DNA of 64,000 nucleotides, from contig NZ_JJML01000006.1 of the NCBI RefSeq assembly GCF_000775285.1, forward strand, positions 17,580-81,579, given 5' to 3'. The notes below the pieces were generated by a model. That model did no database searches. It had not been told where the DNA came from and saw nothing but the letters and a program-made list of their open reading frames with translations. Below are positions 21,382 through 31,389 of the stretch, in pieces (position 1 is the first letter of the stretch; each line of letters starts with the position of its first letter). The position numbers and the translations under genes are program-made. The DNA is from Neosynechococcus sphagnicola sy1. GTDB lineage: Bacteria; Cyanobacteriota; Cyanobacteriia; Neosynechococcales; Neosynechococcaceae.

Positions 21382-22606
21382 ATGGACAATGTTCCTCTGG
21401 TAACTGCGATCGTCCTGATCGTCATCGGTGTGTTGCTGGCAGTCAGTTCCCTCGCTAGCCGTGTCAGCAGCAAGTTGGGAGTTCCCACCTCCCTGGTGTT
21501 TCTCGGCATTGGCATGTTAGCAGGCTCCGATGGCCTCGGCGGCATCTGGTTCGATGACTTTGAAATCGCCTACATGTTTGGCACCTTAGCCATGGTGGTG
21601 ATTTTATTCTCCGGGGGGTTGAACACACCGTTACCGCAAATCAAAAGCGCGATCGCGCCGACCCTAGTGCTATCAACCGTGGGAGTGCTGGGGATGGCTG
21701 TTCTGACTGCGGTGGGTGCTAAGGTTCTCGGATTGAGTTGGCCCGAAGCCCTGTTAGTGGGGGCGATTGTTTCTTCTACCGATGCCTCTGCGGTGTTTGC
21801 GGTTCTCCAAGGGGTCAATCTTCGCAAACGGGTTGCCCTCACCCTGGAGCTGGAGAGTGGTTTAAATGATCCAGTGGCGGTGATCCTGACCGTGGTGATG
21901 ACCGCCAATCTCACCGCCACAGAGTCCTTGAACTGGACAATTTTGCCAGAGATGGTGCAGCAACTCTTGATCGGGGTCGGCATCGGGGGTGCAATGGGCT
22001 ATCTAGGGCAATTGCTGTTGCGGCGGATCCCCCTCTCAACGGGGGCACTGGTTCCGGTTCTTTCCTTGGGGTTAGCGCTGATTGCCTACGGGATCGCCAC
22101 CGTTGCCGACGGCAGCGGCATGCTGGCAGTTTATCTAGCAGGCATGGTGATTGGTAACAGTCCCCTGCCGGAACGGCAATTTCTCACGGGTGTCCATGAT
22201 TCCTTTGCCTGGTTGGCCCAAGTGGGGATGTTTCTGCTTCTCGGATTACTGGTGTTTCCCTCCCGCCTCCCCGAAGTTGCCGCCAGCGGCCTATTCTTGG
22301 CAGGGTACCTGGCGATCGCTGCCCGCCCTCTGGTGGTGACCCTTTGCCTGCTGCCCTTTCGCTTTTCCTGGCAGGAAACCCTCTATGTCTCATGGGTGGG
22401 TTTAAGAGGGGGCTGTTCCGATTATTTTGGCAACCATTCCCGTATTGAGCGTTGCCAAATTTAGCAGCACCTGGGCGGATACCTTATACTTGTTTGACTT
22501 AGTCTTCTTTGTCGTGGTGGCCGGATCTGTGATCCCCGGCACGACCGTGCGTTGGGTGACTCGCAAGCTAGGGTTACTGGAACCGAAGCCCTCGACGAGT
22601 GCCTAG
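21382..22606 (+). CDS. CPA1-type cation/proton antiporter, frameshifted
   Basis: A membrane antiporter of the NhaP2/CvrA kind, about a dozen helices, exchanging Na+ or K+ for protons. Recognisable are LGVPTSLVFLGIGMLAGSDG, the FSGGLNT helix, the SSTDASAVFAVL core and LESGLNDPVAVIL, with the acidic residues of the transport site. At the G5 run at 22408-22412 the frame slips: the visible product ends GGCSDYFGN and stops at 22464, whereas one base fewer gives WVGLRGAVPIILATIPV, the expected conserved helix, running to TAG at 22604-22606. The repaired protein has 407 residues and lacks the C-terminal TrkA domain of longer relatives. Confidence 0.88.
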
Positions 22607-22650
22607 GCTCACCGTTGTCCCACACTGGAAAAATCGACAATTGTAATCCT

Positions 22651-23412
22651 ATGACCCAGGAAGTGATCACCCTCCTTTCGACCCGTGAAATTGATAAAAT
22701 GCGCCGGGCAGGACAACTGGCCGCCCAGCTACTCGATCACCTGACTCCGCTGGTGCAACCCGGCATTAGCACCCTGACTCTCAACGACGAAGCAGAGCGT
22801 TGGACCCAAGCCCATGGTGCCAAGAGTGCCCCCCTCGGGTACAACGGCTTTCCTAAATCGATCTGCACCAGTGTCAACGAGGTGGTTTGCCACGGCATTC
22901 CCAGAGCTGATGAAATTTTACAGAATGGAGACATCATCAACATTGATGTGACGTTGTTGGTCGATGGGTATCACGGGGATACCTCCCGGATGTTTTGTGT
23001 CGGTCAACCTTCGGAAACAGCCCGTCGCCTAGTGGAGGTGACGGAGAAATGTCTGCACTTGGGCATTGCCGAGGTGAAACCGGGCGCTCGAATTGGTGAT
23101 ATCGGTGCGGCCATTCAAACCTATGCAGAATTGCAAGGGTTCTCAGTGGTACAGGATTTTGTCGGTCATGGGATTAGTCATATTTTTCACACTGCCCCGC
23201 AGATCCCCCACTATGGCAGACGCAACACCGGCAAGCGCCTGCGCCCCGGCATGGTGTTCACTATCGAACCCATGATCAATGAAGGCACCTATGAGGTGGA
23301 AGTTTTGGCAGATAAATGGACTGCCGTGACCAAGGATCGGGGACTTTCTGCCCAGTGGGAACATACCCTTGCCGTGACGGAAACGGGGGTTGAAATTCTC
23401 ACCCTGTCGTAA
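22651..23412 (+). CDS. map: Type I methionine aminopeptidase
   Basis: Removes the initiator methionine from nascent proteins. ATG at 22651 gives 253 residues; an earlier in-frame ATG would overlap the antiporter and add unrelated sequence. Metal ligands and family stretches are present: VCHGIP, INIDVTLLVDGYHGDTSRMF (two Asp ligands), GHGISHIFHTAPQIPHYG (His), MVFTIEPMIN (Glu) and the final WEHTLAV (Glu). It runs convergently with nadA, 8 bases apart. Confidence 0.95.
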   Translation: MTQEVITLLSTREIDKMRRAGQLAAQLLDHLTPLVQPGISTLTLNDEAERWTQAHGAKSAPLGYNGFPKSICTSVNEVVCHGIPRADEILQNGDIINIDVTLLVDGYHGDTSRMFCVGQPSETARRLVEVTEKCLHLGIAEVKPGARIGDIGAAIQTYAELQGFSVVQDFVGHGISHIFHTAPQIPHYGRRNTGKRLRPGMVFTIEPMINEGTYEVEVLADKWTAVTKDRGLSAQWEHTLAVTETGVEILTLS

Positions 23413-23420
23413 ATCCGGAG

Positions 23421-24386
23421 CTAGCTCATCGCCAGCATCCGCTGGATCGGACGTAGTGCCGCCAAACGCATCGGTTCTGCTAGGGTAATTTCTGGGATAC
23501 CGAGTTTCATCGTCCAATACAGCTTCTCAAGGGTATTCAGTCGCATAAACGGACACTCATTGCAGTTGCAATTATTCAGGGGGGGAGCCGGAATAAACTG
23601 CTTATGGGGTGCTTGCTTTTGCATTTGGTGAATAATCCCCGGTTCGGTAGCAACAATAAAGCTCTGCTGGGAACTTTGGAGACAATACTGTAGCAGTGCC
23701 GTTGTGGAGCCAATGTAACTGGCATGACGCAGAATCGCGGTTTCACATTCTGGATGGGCAATGACCGTGGCCGTGGGATGGGCCATCTGGAGTTGCACCA
23801 GCTTCTTTTCGGAAAAAGTTTCATGCACCACACAACTGCCCTGCCATAACAGCATCTCTCGTCCGGTTTGCTGCATCACATAGCGTCCCAGGTTACGATC
23901 TGGGGCAAAAATAATCGGCTGAGCTAGAGGAATCTGCCGGACAATTTTGACGGCATTGGCGCTGGTGCAAATGATGTCACTCATCGCCTTAATCTCAGCG
24001 GTACAGTTAATGTAAGAAATTACCAAATGATCCGGATGGGCAGCCTTGAAGGTCGCAAAGGCATCGGCAGGGCAACTGTCTGCCAGGGAGCAGCCTGCGT
24101 TGAGGTCTGGGAGCAACACGCGCTTGCCAGGATTGAGAATCTTGGCGGTTTCGGCCATAAAGTGAACCCCTGCAAACACAATCACTGCGGCTGGGGTGGT
24201 TGCTGCCTGCTGGGAAAGCCCTAAAGAATCACCAATATAGTCGGCAACATCTTGAATATCGGGTTCCTGATAATAGTGGGCTAAAATCACAGCATTCAGT
24301 TCCCGCTTCAAGATCTGGATAGCTGCAAACAAGTCGGTTGGGGGAAGCTGAGTGGTTGGGGGAAGAAGATTGGCAGCAGTGAACAC
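23421..24386 (-). CDS. nadA: Quinolinate synthase
   Basis: NadA condenses iminoaspartate with dihydroxyacetone phosphate to quinolinate and carries a 4Fe-4S cluster. The 321-residue protein has [37 protein letters not shown] with [16 protein letters not shown] (one cluster Cys), [10 protein letters not shown], a central VVHETF region (the Cys before it is a candidate ligand) and the C-terminal [10 protein letters not shown]. Upstream is a perfect inverted repeat that may be its operator. Confidence 0.95.
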   Translation of the reverse strand: MFTAANLLPPTTQLPPTDLFAAIQILKRELNAVILAHYYQEPDIQDVADYIGDSLGLSQQAATTPAAVIVFAGVHFMAETAKILNPGKRVLLPDLNAGCSLADSCPADAFATFKAAHPDHLVISYINCTAEIKAMSDIICTSANAVKIVRQIPLAQPIIFAPDRNLGRYVMQQTGREMLLWQGSCVVHETFSEKKLVQLQMAHPTATVIAHPECETAILRHASYIGSTTALLQYCLQSSQQSFIVATEPGIIHQMQKQAPHKQFIPAPPLNNCNCNECPFMRLNTLEKLYWTMKLGIPEITLAEPMRLAALRPIQRMLAMS

Positions 24387-24412
24387 AGTCTAAAGATCCC
24401 TAAGTAGAGACG

Positions 24413-24444
24413 AATTATGGTTGTTAACTACACTAACCATAATT
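24413..24444. promoter_or_regulatory. Candidate operator upstream of nadA
   Basis: A perfect 10-base inverted repeat, AATTATGGTT at 24413-24422 and AACCATAATT at 24435-24444, separated by 12 bases that include GTTAAC. The near arm is 27 bases before the nadA start codon. The centre-to-centre arm spacing of about 22 bases (two helical turns) suits a dimeric repressor. A partial relative of the arm (ATTATAGTTAAAC) follows at once. Regulation by NAD status is an inference. Confidence 0.55.
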
Positions 24445-24579
24445 AAAATTATAGTTAAACCTACCAAAAATCACAAGATGCAGTTGAATTCTGCCCAAGT
24501 GCTGTCAAAATCCTTCTAGCTTGCCTATTCTGGTATAGGAAGCTTATCAACCCTCAGCCCAGATTCTCAAGGAATTTCT

Positions 24580-25560
24580 ATGCCCCGTTCCTGCCAATTT
24601 CCCCCCACGATGAAGATTGCGGTGGTTGGGGATGTGCATGATCTCTGGGATGCAGCAGATGGAGACGCATTGGCGGAGTTGGGGGCCGATTTATTGTTGC
24701 TGGTGGGAGATTTTGGCAACGAAGCAGTTGAGGTTGTGCGAGCCATCGCAGCGCTAGATATCCCCAAGGCCGTGATTTTGGGGAACCATGATGCCTGGTA
24801 CTCGGCCTCGGAATGGGGGATGCGTCAGTGTCCCTATAATCGCACCCAGGAAGATCGAGTCCAACAGCAATTAGATCTCTTAGGGGGTACCCATGTGGGC
24901 TATGGCAAGCTCGACTTCCCCTCCCTGAACCTTACGGTTGTGGGGGCTCGTCCCTTTAGTTGGGGAGGCTCGGTCTGGAAAAATGTTGAATTCTATCAAC
25001 AGCGCTATGGGATTGGTGGCTTTGAGGAATCAACAGCCTGTATTCTCAACGCTGCCCAGCGGGCGCACCACAATACCCTGATTTTCATGGGGCACTGTGG
25101 GCCCTATGGTTTGGGCGATCGCCCTGAAGATCCCTGTGGCAAAGATTGGCAACCCATTGGTGGCGATCACGGTGACCCGGACTTTACCGCTGCGATCGCC
25201 CAGACTCTTGAGTTGGGGAAAACCATTCCCCTGGTCGTTTTTGGTCATATGCACCACACCCTCCGCCACACCAAACAAGTCCTGCGCACCCCCGTTCATG
25301 TCGGCGCTGAGTCCACTGTTTACCTGAATGCGGCCGCTGTCCCGCGCGTGGTGCGCACCGCCGCAGGGCTACGACGTAATTTCTCCCTGGTCACCCTAGA
25401 GTCCGGCATAGTATCGCAGATCGCGCTGGTTTGGATCGATGAGCAGTTCAAAATTGTGTCGGAACAGGTTTGGTTTCACCGTCCCTACCCCCTGGTACCG
25501 GAACCCCAAAGCCTAGGATATTCCAGCTATTCTCTTGAATTAGGATCACGCGGCAGTTAG
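24580..25560 (+). CDS. Calcineurin-like metallophosphoesterase (TIGR04168-like)
   Basis: A 326-residue binuclear metallophosphoesterase. Metal-binding motifs appear in order: GDVHD (about residues 16-20), GDFGN, GNHDAWY, then FMGHCGPYGLGD and GHMHH. This form is typical of the TIGR04168 group shared by cyanobacteria and plants; its substrate is unknown. AAGGA seven bases before ATG 24580 supports this start, although the domain proper begins at the Met at 24610. Its stop overlaps the convergent thrS stop. Confidence 0.88.
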   Translation: MPRSCQFPPTMKIAVVGDVHDLWDAADGDALAELGADLLLLVGDFGNEAVEVVRAIAALDIPKAVILGNHDAWYSASEWGMRQCPYNRTQEDRVQQQLDLLGGTHVGYGKLDFPSLNLTVVGARPFSWGGSVWKNVEFYQQRYGIGGFEESTACILNAAQRAHHNTLIFMGHCGPYGLGDRPEDPCGKDWQPIGGDHGDPDFTAAIAQTLELGKTIPLVVFGHMHHTLRHTKQVLRTPVHVGAESTVYLNAAAVPRVVRTAAGLRRNFSLVTLESGIVSQIALVWIDEQFKIVSEQVWFHRPYPLVPEPQSLGYSSYSLELGSRGS

Positions 25561-27378
25561 AAGGGCTCATAGGTAGCGATGGCGTGTTTCAGTTTGTCGA
25601 CTACTTCCGTCGTTGCCATAGCTCCTAACTCTCCCTGGGCACGGGTACGAATACTCAGGGTCGTCGCTTCCACTTCTTTAGCTCCAACCACTGCCATCAC
25701 CGGGATTTTATCTTTCTCCGCATTGCGGATTAGTTTCCCTAGGCGATCGCCACTGGTATCCACCTCAGATCGAATCCCCCAACGGCGCATTTGCTCGACC
25801 ACTTGGTGCACATAGGCCAATTGTTCTTCGCCGACGGGCAGTAACCGCACCTGAATGGGGGCTAACCACAGGGGGAAATCCCCCTCATACTCCTCAATCA
25901 AAATCCCAATTAAGCGCTCAAGCGATCCAAAGGGAGCCCGGTGGATCATCACCGGACGTTGGCGTGTGCCATCCTCCGCTACGTACTCTAAATCAAACCG
26001 CTCCGGCAGATTGTAGTCCACCTGAACGGTTCCCAATTGCCACTCCCGCTCCAGGGCATCCTGGAAGATAAAGTCCAGCTTCGGTCCGTAGAAAGCTGCT
26101 TCTCCAATGCCTTCGAAGTAGTTCATCCCCAGGGTTTCCACCGCACGGCGGATGGCTGCCTGGGATTTTTCCCACGCCTCATCAGAACCAATGTACTTAT
26201 CAGAGGTTGGGTCGCGGAAACTCAGACGGGCACGAAAGTTTTGTAGCTTCAAACTTTTAAAAACTGCCAGAATCAGATCCACGACGTTCAAGAACTCCGC
26301 ATCCAGTTGTGCTGGGGTGACAAACAAATGGGAGTCATCCACCGTAAAGCCTCTGACGCGGGTCAGTCCCCCCAATTCCCCCGATTGCTCATAGCGGTAG
26401 ACAGTCCCAAATTCGGCGAGGCGCATGGGTAACTGGCGATAGGAGCGCAGTTCACTCTTATAGATTTGAATATGAAACGGACAGTTCATCGGCTTTAGGA
26501 CAAAGCCCTGCTCTAAGGCAGCAGCTTCGGCACTCTCGGCCATCAGCGGGAACATATCCTCGTGATATTTTTGCCAGTGCCCCGAGGTTTTGAATAAATC
26601 CACGCGGGCAATGTGAGGGGTGACAACCTGCTGGTAGCCGCGCTTCAGTTGCTCCTGCTTCAGAAAATCTTCTAGCACCGAGCGCAGGGTCGTCCCCTTC
26701 GGGGTCCACAGGGGTAAGCCTGGCCCCACGGGATCTGCAAAGATAAACAAACCCAATTCTTTGCCCAGTTTTCGATGATCGCGGCGCTGGGCTTCAAGCT
26801 TCCGACGTTTGTACTCAGCCAACTGCTCGGGGGTTTCCCAGGCCGTGCCATAGATTCGCTGCAACTGAGCCTTGGTCTCATCGCCTCGCCAATAAGCTCC
26901 GGCAACACTCTCTAGCTCAATGGCATCGGGGTTAATCTCAGCAGTATTTTCCAGGTGGGGGGCCAGCACAGAGATCCCACCACTGATCCCCCAGATGGTA
27001 GAGGGTAATCGGCTCCTCAAGACCCGCTAAAATTTCTAGCTTGTAGGGTTCTTGAATCGCCTGAATCCGTTGTTGCGCCTCCTCCCGACTCACCTGTTCT
27101 CGATGGACGGGCAACTTACGGTTGATAATCTTCACCATCTCTTTTTTGATGGTCTTCAAATCTTTATCTGTGAAGGGTTCAGGATGGTCAAAGTCGTAGT
27201 AGAACCCATTTTCAATCCATGGTCCAATGGTGACTTGAGCCTTGGGAAACAGCTTCTGTACCGCCATCGCCATCACATGGGAGGTGGTGTGGCGAATTTT
27301 CTTCAACGTCTCCGACTCACTGGTTCGGAGGAGATGAATTTTCGCAGGTTCAGCAGAGGGAAAAACAGGGACAGACAT
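25557..27378 (-). CDS. thrS: Threonyl-tRNA synthetase, frameshifted in a C run
   Basis: Class II synthetase charging tRNA-Thr. The N-terminal piece has the editing domain (HTTSHVMAMAVQKLFP, IGPWIENGFYYDFD), ending at WWDLCAGP; the larger piece starts HLENTAEINPDAIELESVAGAYWRGD and contains the catalytic core (MNCPFHIQIYKSELRSYR, RVRGFTVDDSHLF) and anticodon-binding domain. They are in different frames because the run at 26957-26962 has six G (C on the coding strand) instead of five. One deletion joins WWDLCAGPHLENT and gives about 606 residues. The TGS domain is absent, as is usual in cyanobacteria. ATG at 27378 (MSVPVFPS) is the preferred start. Confidence 0.93.
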
Positions 27379-28039
27379 GGATGTCAATGAAGAAAATTCA
27401 GAACGCAATCGAGAACGCCAGAGGAGTTCAGCATCCTCTCTACCTCTATCTTAACTAGGGGATCTGCTCCTCGGAGAGCCATCCCTGAGAGAAGCAGGGG
27501 ATCTCAAACATAGTACGGAATATCAACGCGTTACCATTTAAATATCAGGCTCTACACCCAAGGCACGATACCGAGTCTCAGTTTACCGGGACCTGAAGGG
27601 AAGGGGTAAAGATAGGATCACAACCACTCTGGGACAATTTTCAGGACTGATGGGGCGGTGTCGGCAGCTTTCAAACACAAAAAACCTGTTTTTTAGGCTC
27701 CCTGGAGCAGGCAAATCTCCGAACACGGGTACAGTAGGCACAGGAGGAGGCTCCTACGGTCTAACTGCTGAAACCAGCCACTAAGGGGGAGCCTGGAGTA
27801 AAGACTTCGAGGCTGGTGGTATGGCATCATTTGGTAACAGCATGTTGGCAGGCTCCTCCCCTGATTTGGGATGGAGAACACGATTCGTTCACCGAATAAC
27901 CCACAGAGATAAAAGTTAAAAGTTTGGTGCACAACCCCTGGATGAGGGCCTGATCGCAGCGTTAAAGAATCAATATCTGAACAATGACTTACAATAACCA
28001 ATTTCAAATTTGCTAAAAATCTGGCGCGGAGGGACTCAA
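27379..28039. other. Long intergenic region, possibly with a small RNA
   Basis: About 660 bases with no convincing protein gene; a 104-codon frame on the - strand has no recognisable sequence. The stretch 27679-27880 looks structured: AGGCTCCC (27695-27702) pairs perfectly with GGGAGCCT (27787-27794), further GGCTCC copies lie nearby, and an A6-CCTG-T6 hairpin at 27679-27694 would end a - strand transcript in a T run. I could not match it to tmRNA, RNase P RNA or a known riboswitch. It might be a 6S-like or other small RNA, unproven. Confidence 0.35.
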
Positions 28040-28369
28040 ATGCTACAGCTACTTTACATCCTTGCTTTTACAATTCTGGCCTTCTTGGCAGTTGGCAACC
28101 TCATCCGTAGCCTCCTGACCCTCGGAATTGAAGCCCAGCGTACCTATTCTCCAGTGGGTTGGGGGACGAGTGGTCAGCCCGACGCTAGTTTTACTCCCCA
28201 TCCGCAATCCCGTTCCTCCCCCCACCCAGAACTCTTGGATGCCGCGGGCAATGTCATCAATGAACCCCTGCTGGTGATGCGTTCGATGACTGTTGAAGAT
28301 GCCAGAGAGCGCTTAGATGCCCTCTATGAGGCATCTCCTGGTTATGATGGCGAGTCTCGGGATGAGTGA
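28040..28369 (+). CDS. DUF2973-family membrane protein
   Basis: A 109-residue cyanobacterial protein: one N-terminal membrane helix (LLYILAFTILAFLAVGNLI), a variable Pro/Ser-rich linker, then a conserved tail HPELLDAAGNVINEPLLVMRSMTVEDARERLDALY. This tail marks the DUF2973 family, whose function is unknown. GGAGG nine bases before ATG 28040 decides the start against an upstream in-frame TTG-type start. The DUF389 gene follows 16 bases later, so an operon is likely. Confidence 0.85.
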   Translation: MLQLLYILAFTILAFLAVGNLIRSLLTLGIEAQRTYSPVGWGTSGQPDASFTPHPQSRSSPHPELLDAAGNVINEPLLVMRSMTVEDARERLDALYEASPGYDGESRDE

Positions 28370-28385
28370 TTCAGTAAGGTAAAAG

Positions 28386-29408
28386 ATGATGGGATTTCTT
28401 TGGCAGCAGGTACAGACTTTTCTAAACCGCAAGGTTGAGCCAGCCCAACTGCAAGAGCTAAAAATTGAGCTTCTGGAAGAGTCCACGGCGGATTCCAGCT
28501 ATCTGATTCTGATCATTGGTTCCTGCGCGATCGCCACCTTAGGGTTACTGTCCAACAGTGCCGCTGTCATCATTGGGGCCATGCTCATTGCCCCCCTGAT
28601 GTCCCCGATTCGAGGCATTGCCTTAGGGGCTCTCGAAGGCAGCCCCGAACTTTTTCGTCGTGGCTTCTTGTCTGTAATCCTGGGCACCCTGATAGCAACT
28701 ACCCTGGCTTGTTTCCTAGGAGTGTTGGTGAGCCTGCCAACCTATGGCAGTGAGATTCTTGCCCGTTCCCAGCCCAATATTCTGGATCTGGGAATTGCGA
28801 TCGCCGCAGGTGGGATTAGCGGGTATGCGCGGGTGCGTCCCAAAATTTCAGATACGTTGGCTGGTACGGCGATCGCCGTGGCACTGATGCCCCCGGTATG
28901 CGTGATTGGCTTGGGACTGGCCCAGCTGAATCTCCCCCTCAGCCAAGGGGCAACCCTGCTCTACCTGACCAATTTGTTGGGAATTACCCTTTCCTGTATG
29001 TTGGCTTTTTGGCTGACGGGCTATACACCCCTAGCCCAAGCTAAACAGGGACTGGCTTGGACCCTTGCCTTGACCGGGGTCTTACTGATTCCCCTCAGCT
29101 ACAGTTTTGCTGAATTGGCGCGACAAGCCCGATTAGAAGCCAGCCTCAAACAGGCTTTACTCAATCGCACCATTACCTTTCAGAAGCTCGAGCTAGTGCA
29201 CTTGGAAACCAACTGGCTGCATCAGCCCCCTGAGGTGCGGTTGACAGTGCGGGCAAAACAACGAGTGACGCCAAAACAGGTGCAACTTCTGGAAGAATTT
29301 GTTGCCAAAGCCATGAAACAGCCTTTTAAGCTGATTTTTGAGGTCAGCCAGGTGGAGGAAATAACTAGAGAATCTGATCCTGAGGCTCTGAACTCACAAA
29401 ACCCGTGA
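28386..29408 (+). CDS. DUF389-family membrane protein
   Basis: A 340-residue polytopic protein. The N-terminal membrane region contains the family block ATLGLLSNSAAVIIGAMLIAP and MSPIRGIALGALEG, followed by several further helices (GISGYARVRPKISDTLAGTAIAVALMPPVCVIG) and a soluble C-terminal domain of about 90 residues. DUF389 (TIGR00341) proteins are widespread and their activity is not established. The stop codon lies inside the stem of a strong terminator. Confidence 0.88.
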   Translation: MMGFLWQQVQTFLNRKVEPAQLQELKIELLEESTADSSYLILIIGSCAIATLGLLSNSAAVIIGAMLIAPLMSPIRGIALGALEGSPELFRRGFLSVILGTLIATTLACFLGVLVSLPTYGSEILARSQPNILDLGIAIAAGGISGYARVRPKISDTLAGTAIAVALMPPVCVIGLGLAQLNLPLSQGATLLYLTNLLGITLSCMLAFWLTGYTPLAQAKQGLAWTLALTGVLLIPLSYSFAELARQARLEASLKQALLNRTITFQKLELVHLETNWLHQPPEVRLTVRAKQRVTPKQVQLLEEFVAKAMKQPFKLIFEVSQVEEITRESDPEALNSQNP

Positions 29409-29434
29409 CCTTCGAGAAGGTCACGGGTTTTGTG
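29395..29434. terminator. Strong bidirectional terminator
   Basis: An 18-base perfect stem (CACAAAACCCGTGACCTT at 29395-29412 against 29417-29434) with a CGAG loop. The A-rich and T-rich outer arms give a terminator on both strands. It sits between the converging DUF389 and psaJ genes and overlaps the DUF389 stop codon (29406-29408). Confidence 0.9.
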
Positions 29435-29459
29435 TCTGTATGGACTAACGGAGGAAGGT

Positions 29460-29585
29460 CTACAAGGGATGGAACAGCAAGTCTGGAAAGAAACGGTTGA
29501 ATTCGATCAGAATGCCAGCTGTAATCACCATCCAAGCCGTAGCTAATACGGGAGCTGTCGAAAGGTACTTAAGGAAATACTGCAT
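29460..29585 (-). CDS. psaJ: Photosystem I subunit IX
   Basis: A 41-residue one-helix thylakoid subunit of photosystem [20 protein letters not shown], then [19 protein letters not shown] and HPL before the stop. This is the standard PsaJ sequence, including the helix that packs against PsaF. It is too short for most gene finders. It follows psaF by 43 bases on the same strand, the usual psaFJ operon, and a bidirectional terminator lies immediately downstream. Confidence 0.96.
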   Translation of the reverse strand: MQYFLKYLSTAPVLATAWMVITAGILIEFNRFFPDLLFHPL

Positions 29586-29628
29586 GTGCAATTCTCCGAA
29601 GAATGATTGAATTAAAGGAGTTTAGCAA

Positions 29629-30114
29629 TTAGCGTGGAGAGACCGGAATCTCAGAATCTTTGGCAGTCAACTCACCTGATGCCAGTTCCTTCAAAGCTGC
29701 TAGGGGCCATGCAAAACCTGTGAGCATACATTTGATGGCTAACGGAACATCAATAATAACTTCTTTCTCTTCAGGGGAATCCCCTTTCTTGATGGCCTGT
29801 AGGTAGGAACGACCTACCCAACCAATCCAACCTGCGATGAATAGAAACAGGAGGCTGGGGATGGTAAATTCACCAGCATGACTGAAACGTCCATCGACAA
29901 TCAGGTGGGGTAACCCATCTTCGCCGCAGAGTAGACCAGACTTCGCGTAGAAGTCAAAACGCTTAGCTGCCGTAGCACTGACAGAGGTCTGCGCTCGCTG
30001 CTTAAAAGCAGCCGATTGACTACAAGGGGTCAAGCCCGCGACATCCGCAGAGGCAGTGGGAGCAAACCCAATCCAGAGGGTAAAAACAAGTAACAAAGCA
30101 AACAATCGACGCAT
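29629..30114 (-). CDS. psaF: Photosystem I subunit III
   Basis: PsaF is the lumenal plastocyanin/cytochrome c6-side subunit of photosystem I. ATG at 30114 gives 161 residues: a signal peptide ([23 protein letters not shown]), the mature N-terminus [11 protein letters not shown], the paired cysteines (CSQS and [13 protein letters not shown]), [12 protein letters not shown], a membrane helix ([18 protein letters not shown]) and a C-terminal amphipathic part. psaJ follows in the same transcript. Confidence 0.97.
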   Translation of the reverse strand: MRRLFALLLVFTLWIGFAPTASADVAGLTPCSQSAAFKQRAQTSVSATAAKRFDFYAKSGLLCGEDGLPHLIVDGRFSHAGEFTIPSLLFLFIAGWIGWVGRSYLQAIKKGDSPEEKEVIIDVPLAIKCMLTGFAWPLAALKELASGELTAKDSEIPVSPR

Positions 30115-30145
30115 GGAATTCTTCCCTTCTCTTACAAAACACAAC

Positions 30146-30178
30146 GTTTGTAGTACAAAAGGATGAGACTTTTTGTAC
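30146..30178. promoter_or_regulatory. Dyad symmetry in the psaF upstream region
   Basis: TTTGTA-G-TACAAA (30147-30159) is a perfect palindrome, and GTACAAAA (30153-30160) also pairs with TTTTGTAC (30171-30178) ten bases away. It lies 33-64 bases before the psaF start, where operator or leader structure would be expected. No HLR1 pair is visible on the psaF strand here. The role is unproven. Confidence 0.4.
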
Positions 30179-30325
30179 AGGCGAGTTAGAGATCCCGCCC
30201 CATATCCGACCTACTAAAAGCAGGCACGAATACTTTAGACTGAATCCACTACTCCTTAGCCAGTAGTGGCGATCCTATGGATACCTCACCTCAGGCGGCT
30301 CACCCATCCAAAACGTTACCAGCAA

Positions 30326-31375
30326 ATGGCAATTGTTTTAGCAATTGAAACAAGTTGTGACGAAACAGCAGCGGCAATTGTAAATAATTGTCATGTTTGT
30401 AGTAGTGTCGTGAGCTCGCAAATATCCCTCCATCGCCAATACGGCGGGGTGGTACCAGAAATGGCTTCCCGGGAACACGTAGCCATCGTCAATGCCGCGA
30501 TCTCCCAGGCAATGCAATCCGCCCATTTGAATTGGTCAGAGATCGATGGCATCGCGGTTACCTCAGCCCCCGGCCTGGTGGGTGCCTTGTTGGTCGGGTT
30601 AAGTGCCGCCAAGACCCTCGCAGTGTTGCATCATAAGCCTTTTTTGGGGGTACATCACTTAGAAGGGCACATTTATGCCTCCTACTTAACCGATCCCACC
30701 TTGCAACCGCCGTTTCTTTGTCTGCTGGTTTCTGGCGGTCATACCAGCCTGATCTTCGTCAAGAACTGTGGCGATTATGAGACCCTCGGGCAAACCCGCG
30801 ATGATGCCGCGGGGGAAGCCTTTGATAAGGTGGCTCGGTTGTTGGATCTGGGCTATCCCGGTGGCCCCGCCATTGATCTCCTGGCAGCTCAGGGGAATCC
30901 CCAACGTTTTCCCCTCCCCGAAGGTCAGATTTCATTACCTGGGGGGGTATATCATCCCTATGACACCAGCTTCAGTGGTCTCAAAACGGCGGTTTTACGT
31001 CTGGTACAAAAGCTAGAGCAAACGGGGCAGGTGCCCTTACCCGTAGCCGATCTGGCTGCCAGTTTTCAGGCAGCGGTGGTGCGTGCCTTAACGCGACGGG
31101 CGATCGCCTGTGCCCTGGACTATGGTCTGGGCACAATTGTTGTGGGAGGTGGGGTCGCTGCGAACCGAGGACTACGGCAACAGTTGCAACAGGCCGCAGC
31201 CCTCCATAACCTGCATGTCCTGTTCCCACCGATGCAGTTCTGCACCGATAATGCGGCCATGATTGCCTGTGCAGCGGCGGATCATCTTAACCGAGGTCAC
31301 TGCTCCCCCCTAACCCTCGGAGTCCAGTCCCGTCTAGCGATCGCCGATGTCATGCAACTCTATCAACCGGATTGA
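30326..31375 (+). CDS. tsaD: tRNA N6-adenosine threonylcarbamoyltransferase
   Basis: TsaD (Gcp/Kae1) transfers threonylcarbamoyl to A37 of ANN-decoding tRNAs. ATG at 30326 ([19 protein letters not shown]) is the family start; the upstream extension is not conserved. Signatures: the HLEGHIYAS metal histidines, [37 protein letters not shown] and [13 protein letters not shown] with the C-terminal [10 protein letters not shown]. 349 residues, intact. It is transcribed divergently from psaF. Confidence 0.96.
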   Translation: MAIVLAIETSCDETAAAIVNNCHVCSSVVSSQISLHRQYGGVVPEMASREHVAIVNAAISQAMQSAHLNWSEIDGIAVTSAPGLVGALLVGLSAAKTLAVLHHKPFLGVHHLEGHIYASYLTDPTLQPPFLCLLVSGGHTSLIFVKNCGDYETLGQTRDDAAGEAFDKVARLLDLGYPGGPAIDLLAAQGNPQRFPLPEGQISLPGGVYHPYDTSFSGLKTAVLRLVQKLEQTGQVPLPVADLAASFQAAVVRALTRRAIACALDYGLGTIVVGGGVAANRGLRQQLQQAAALHNLHVLFPPMQFCTDNAAMIACAAADHLNRGHCSPLTLGVQSRLAIADVMQLYQPD

Positions 31376-31389
31376 GGAATCCTGTAGCC

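Noticed and set aside
27409..28000. Cobalamin riboswitch or tmRNA in the long gap
   Set aside because: The conserved B12-box and tmRNA end sequences are not present on either strand as far as I can read.
27693..28007. 104-codon frame on the - strand
   Set aside because: No recognisable sequence, no ribosome binding site and it covers the region with RNA-like pairing; likely chance.
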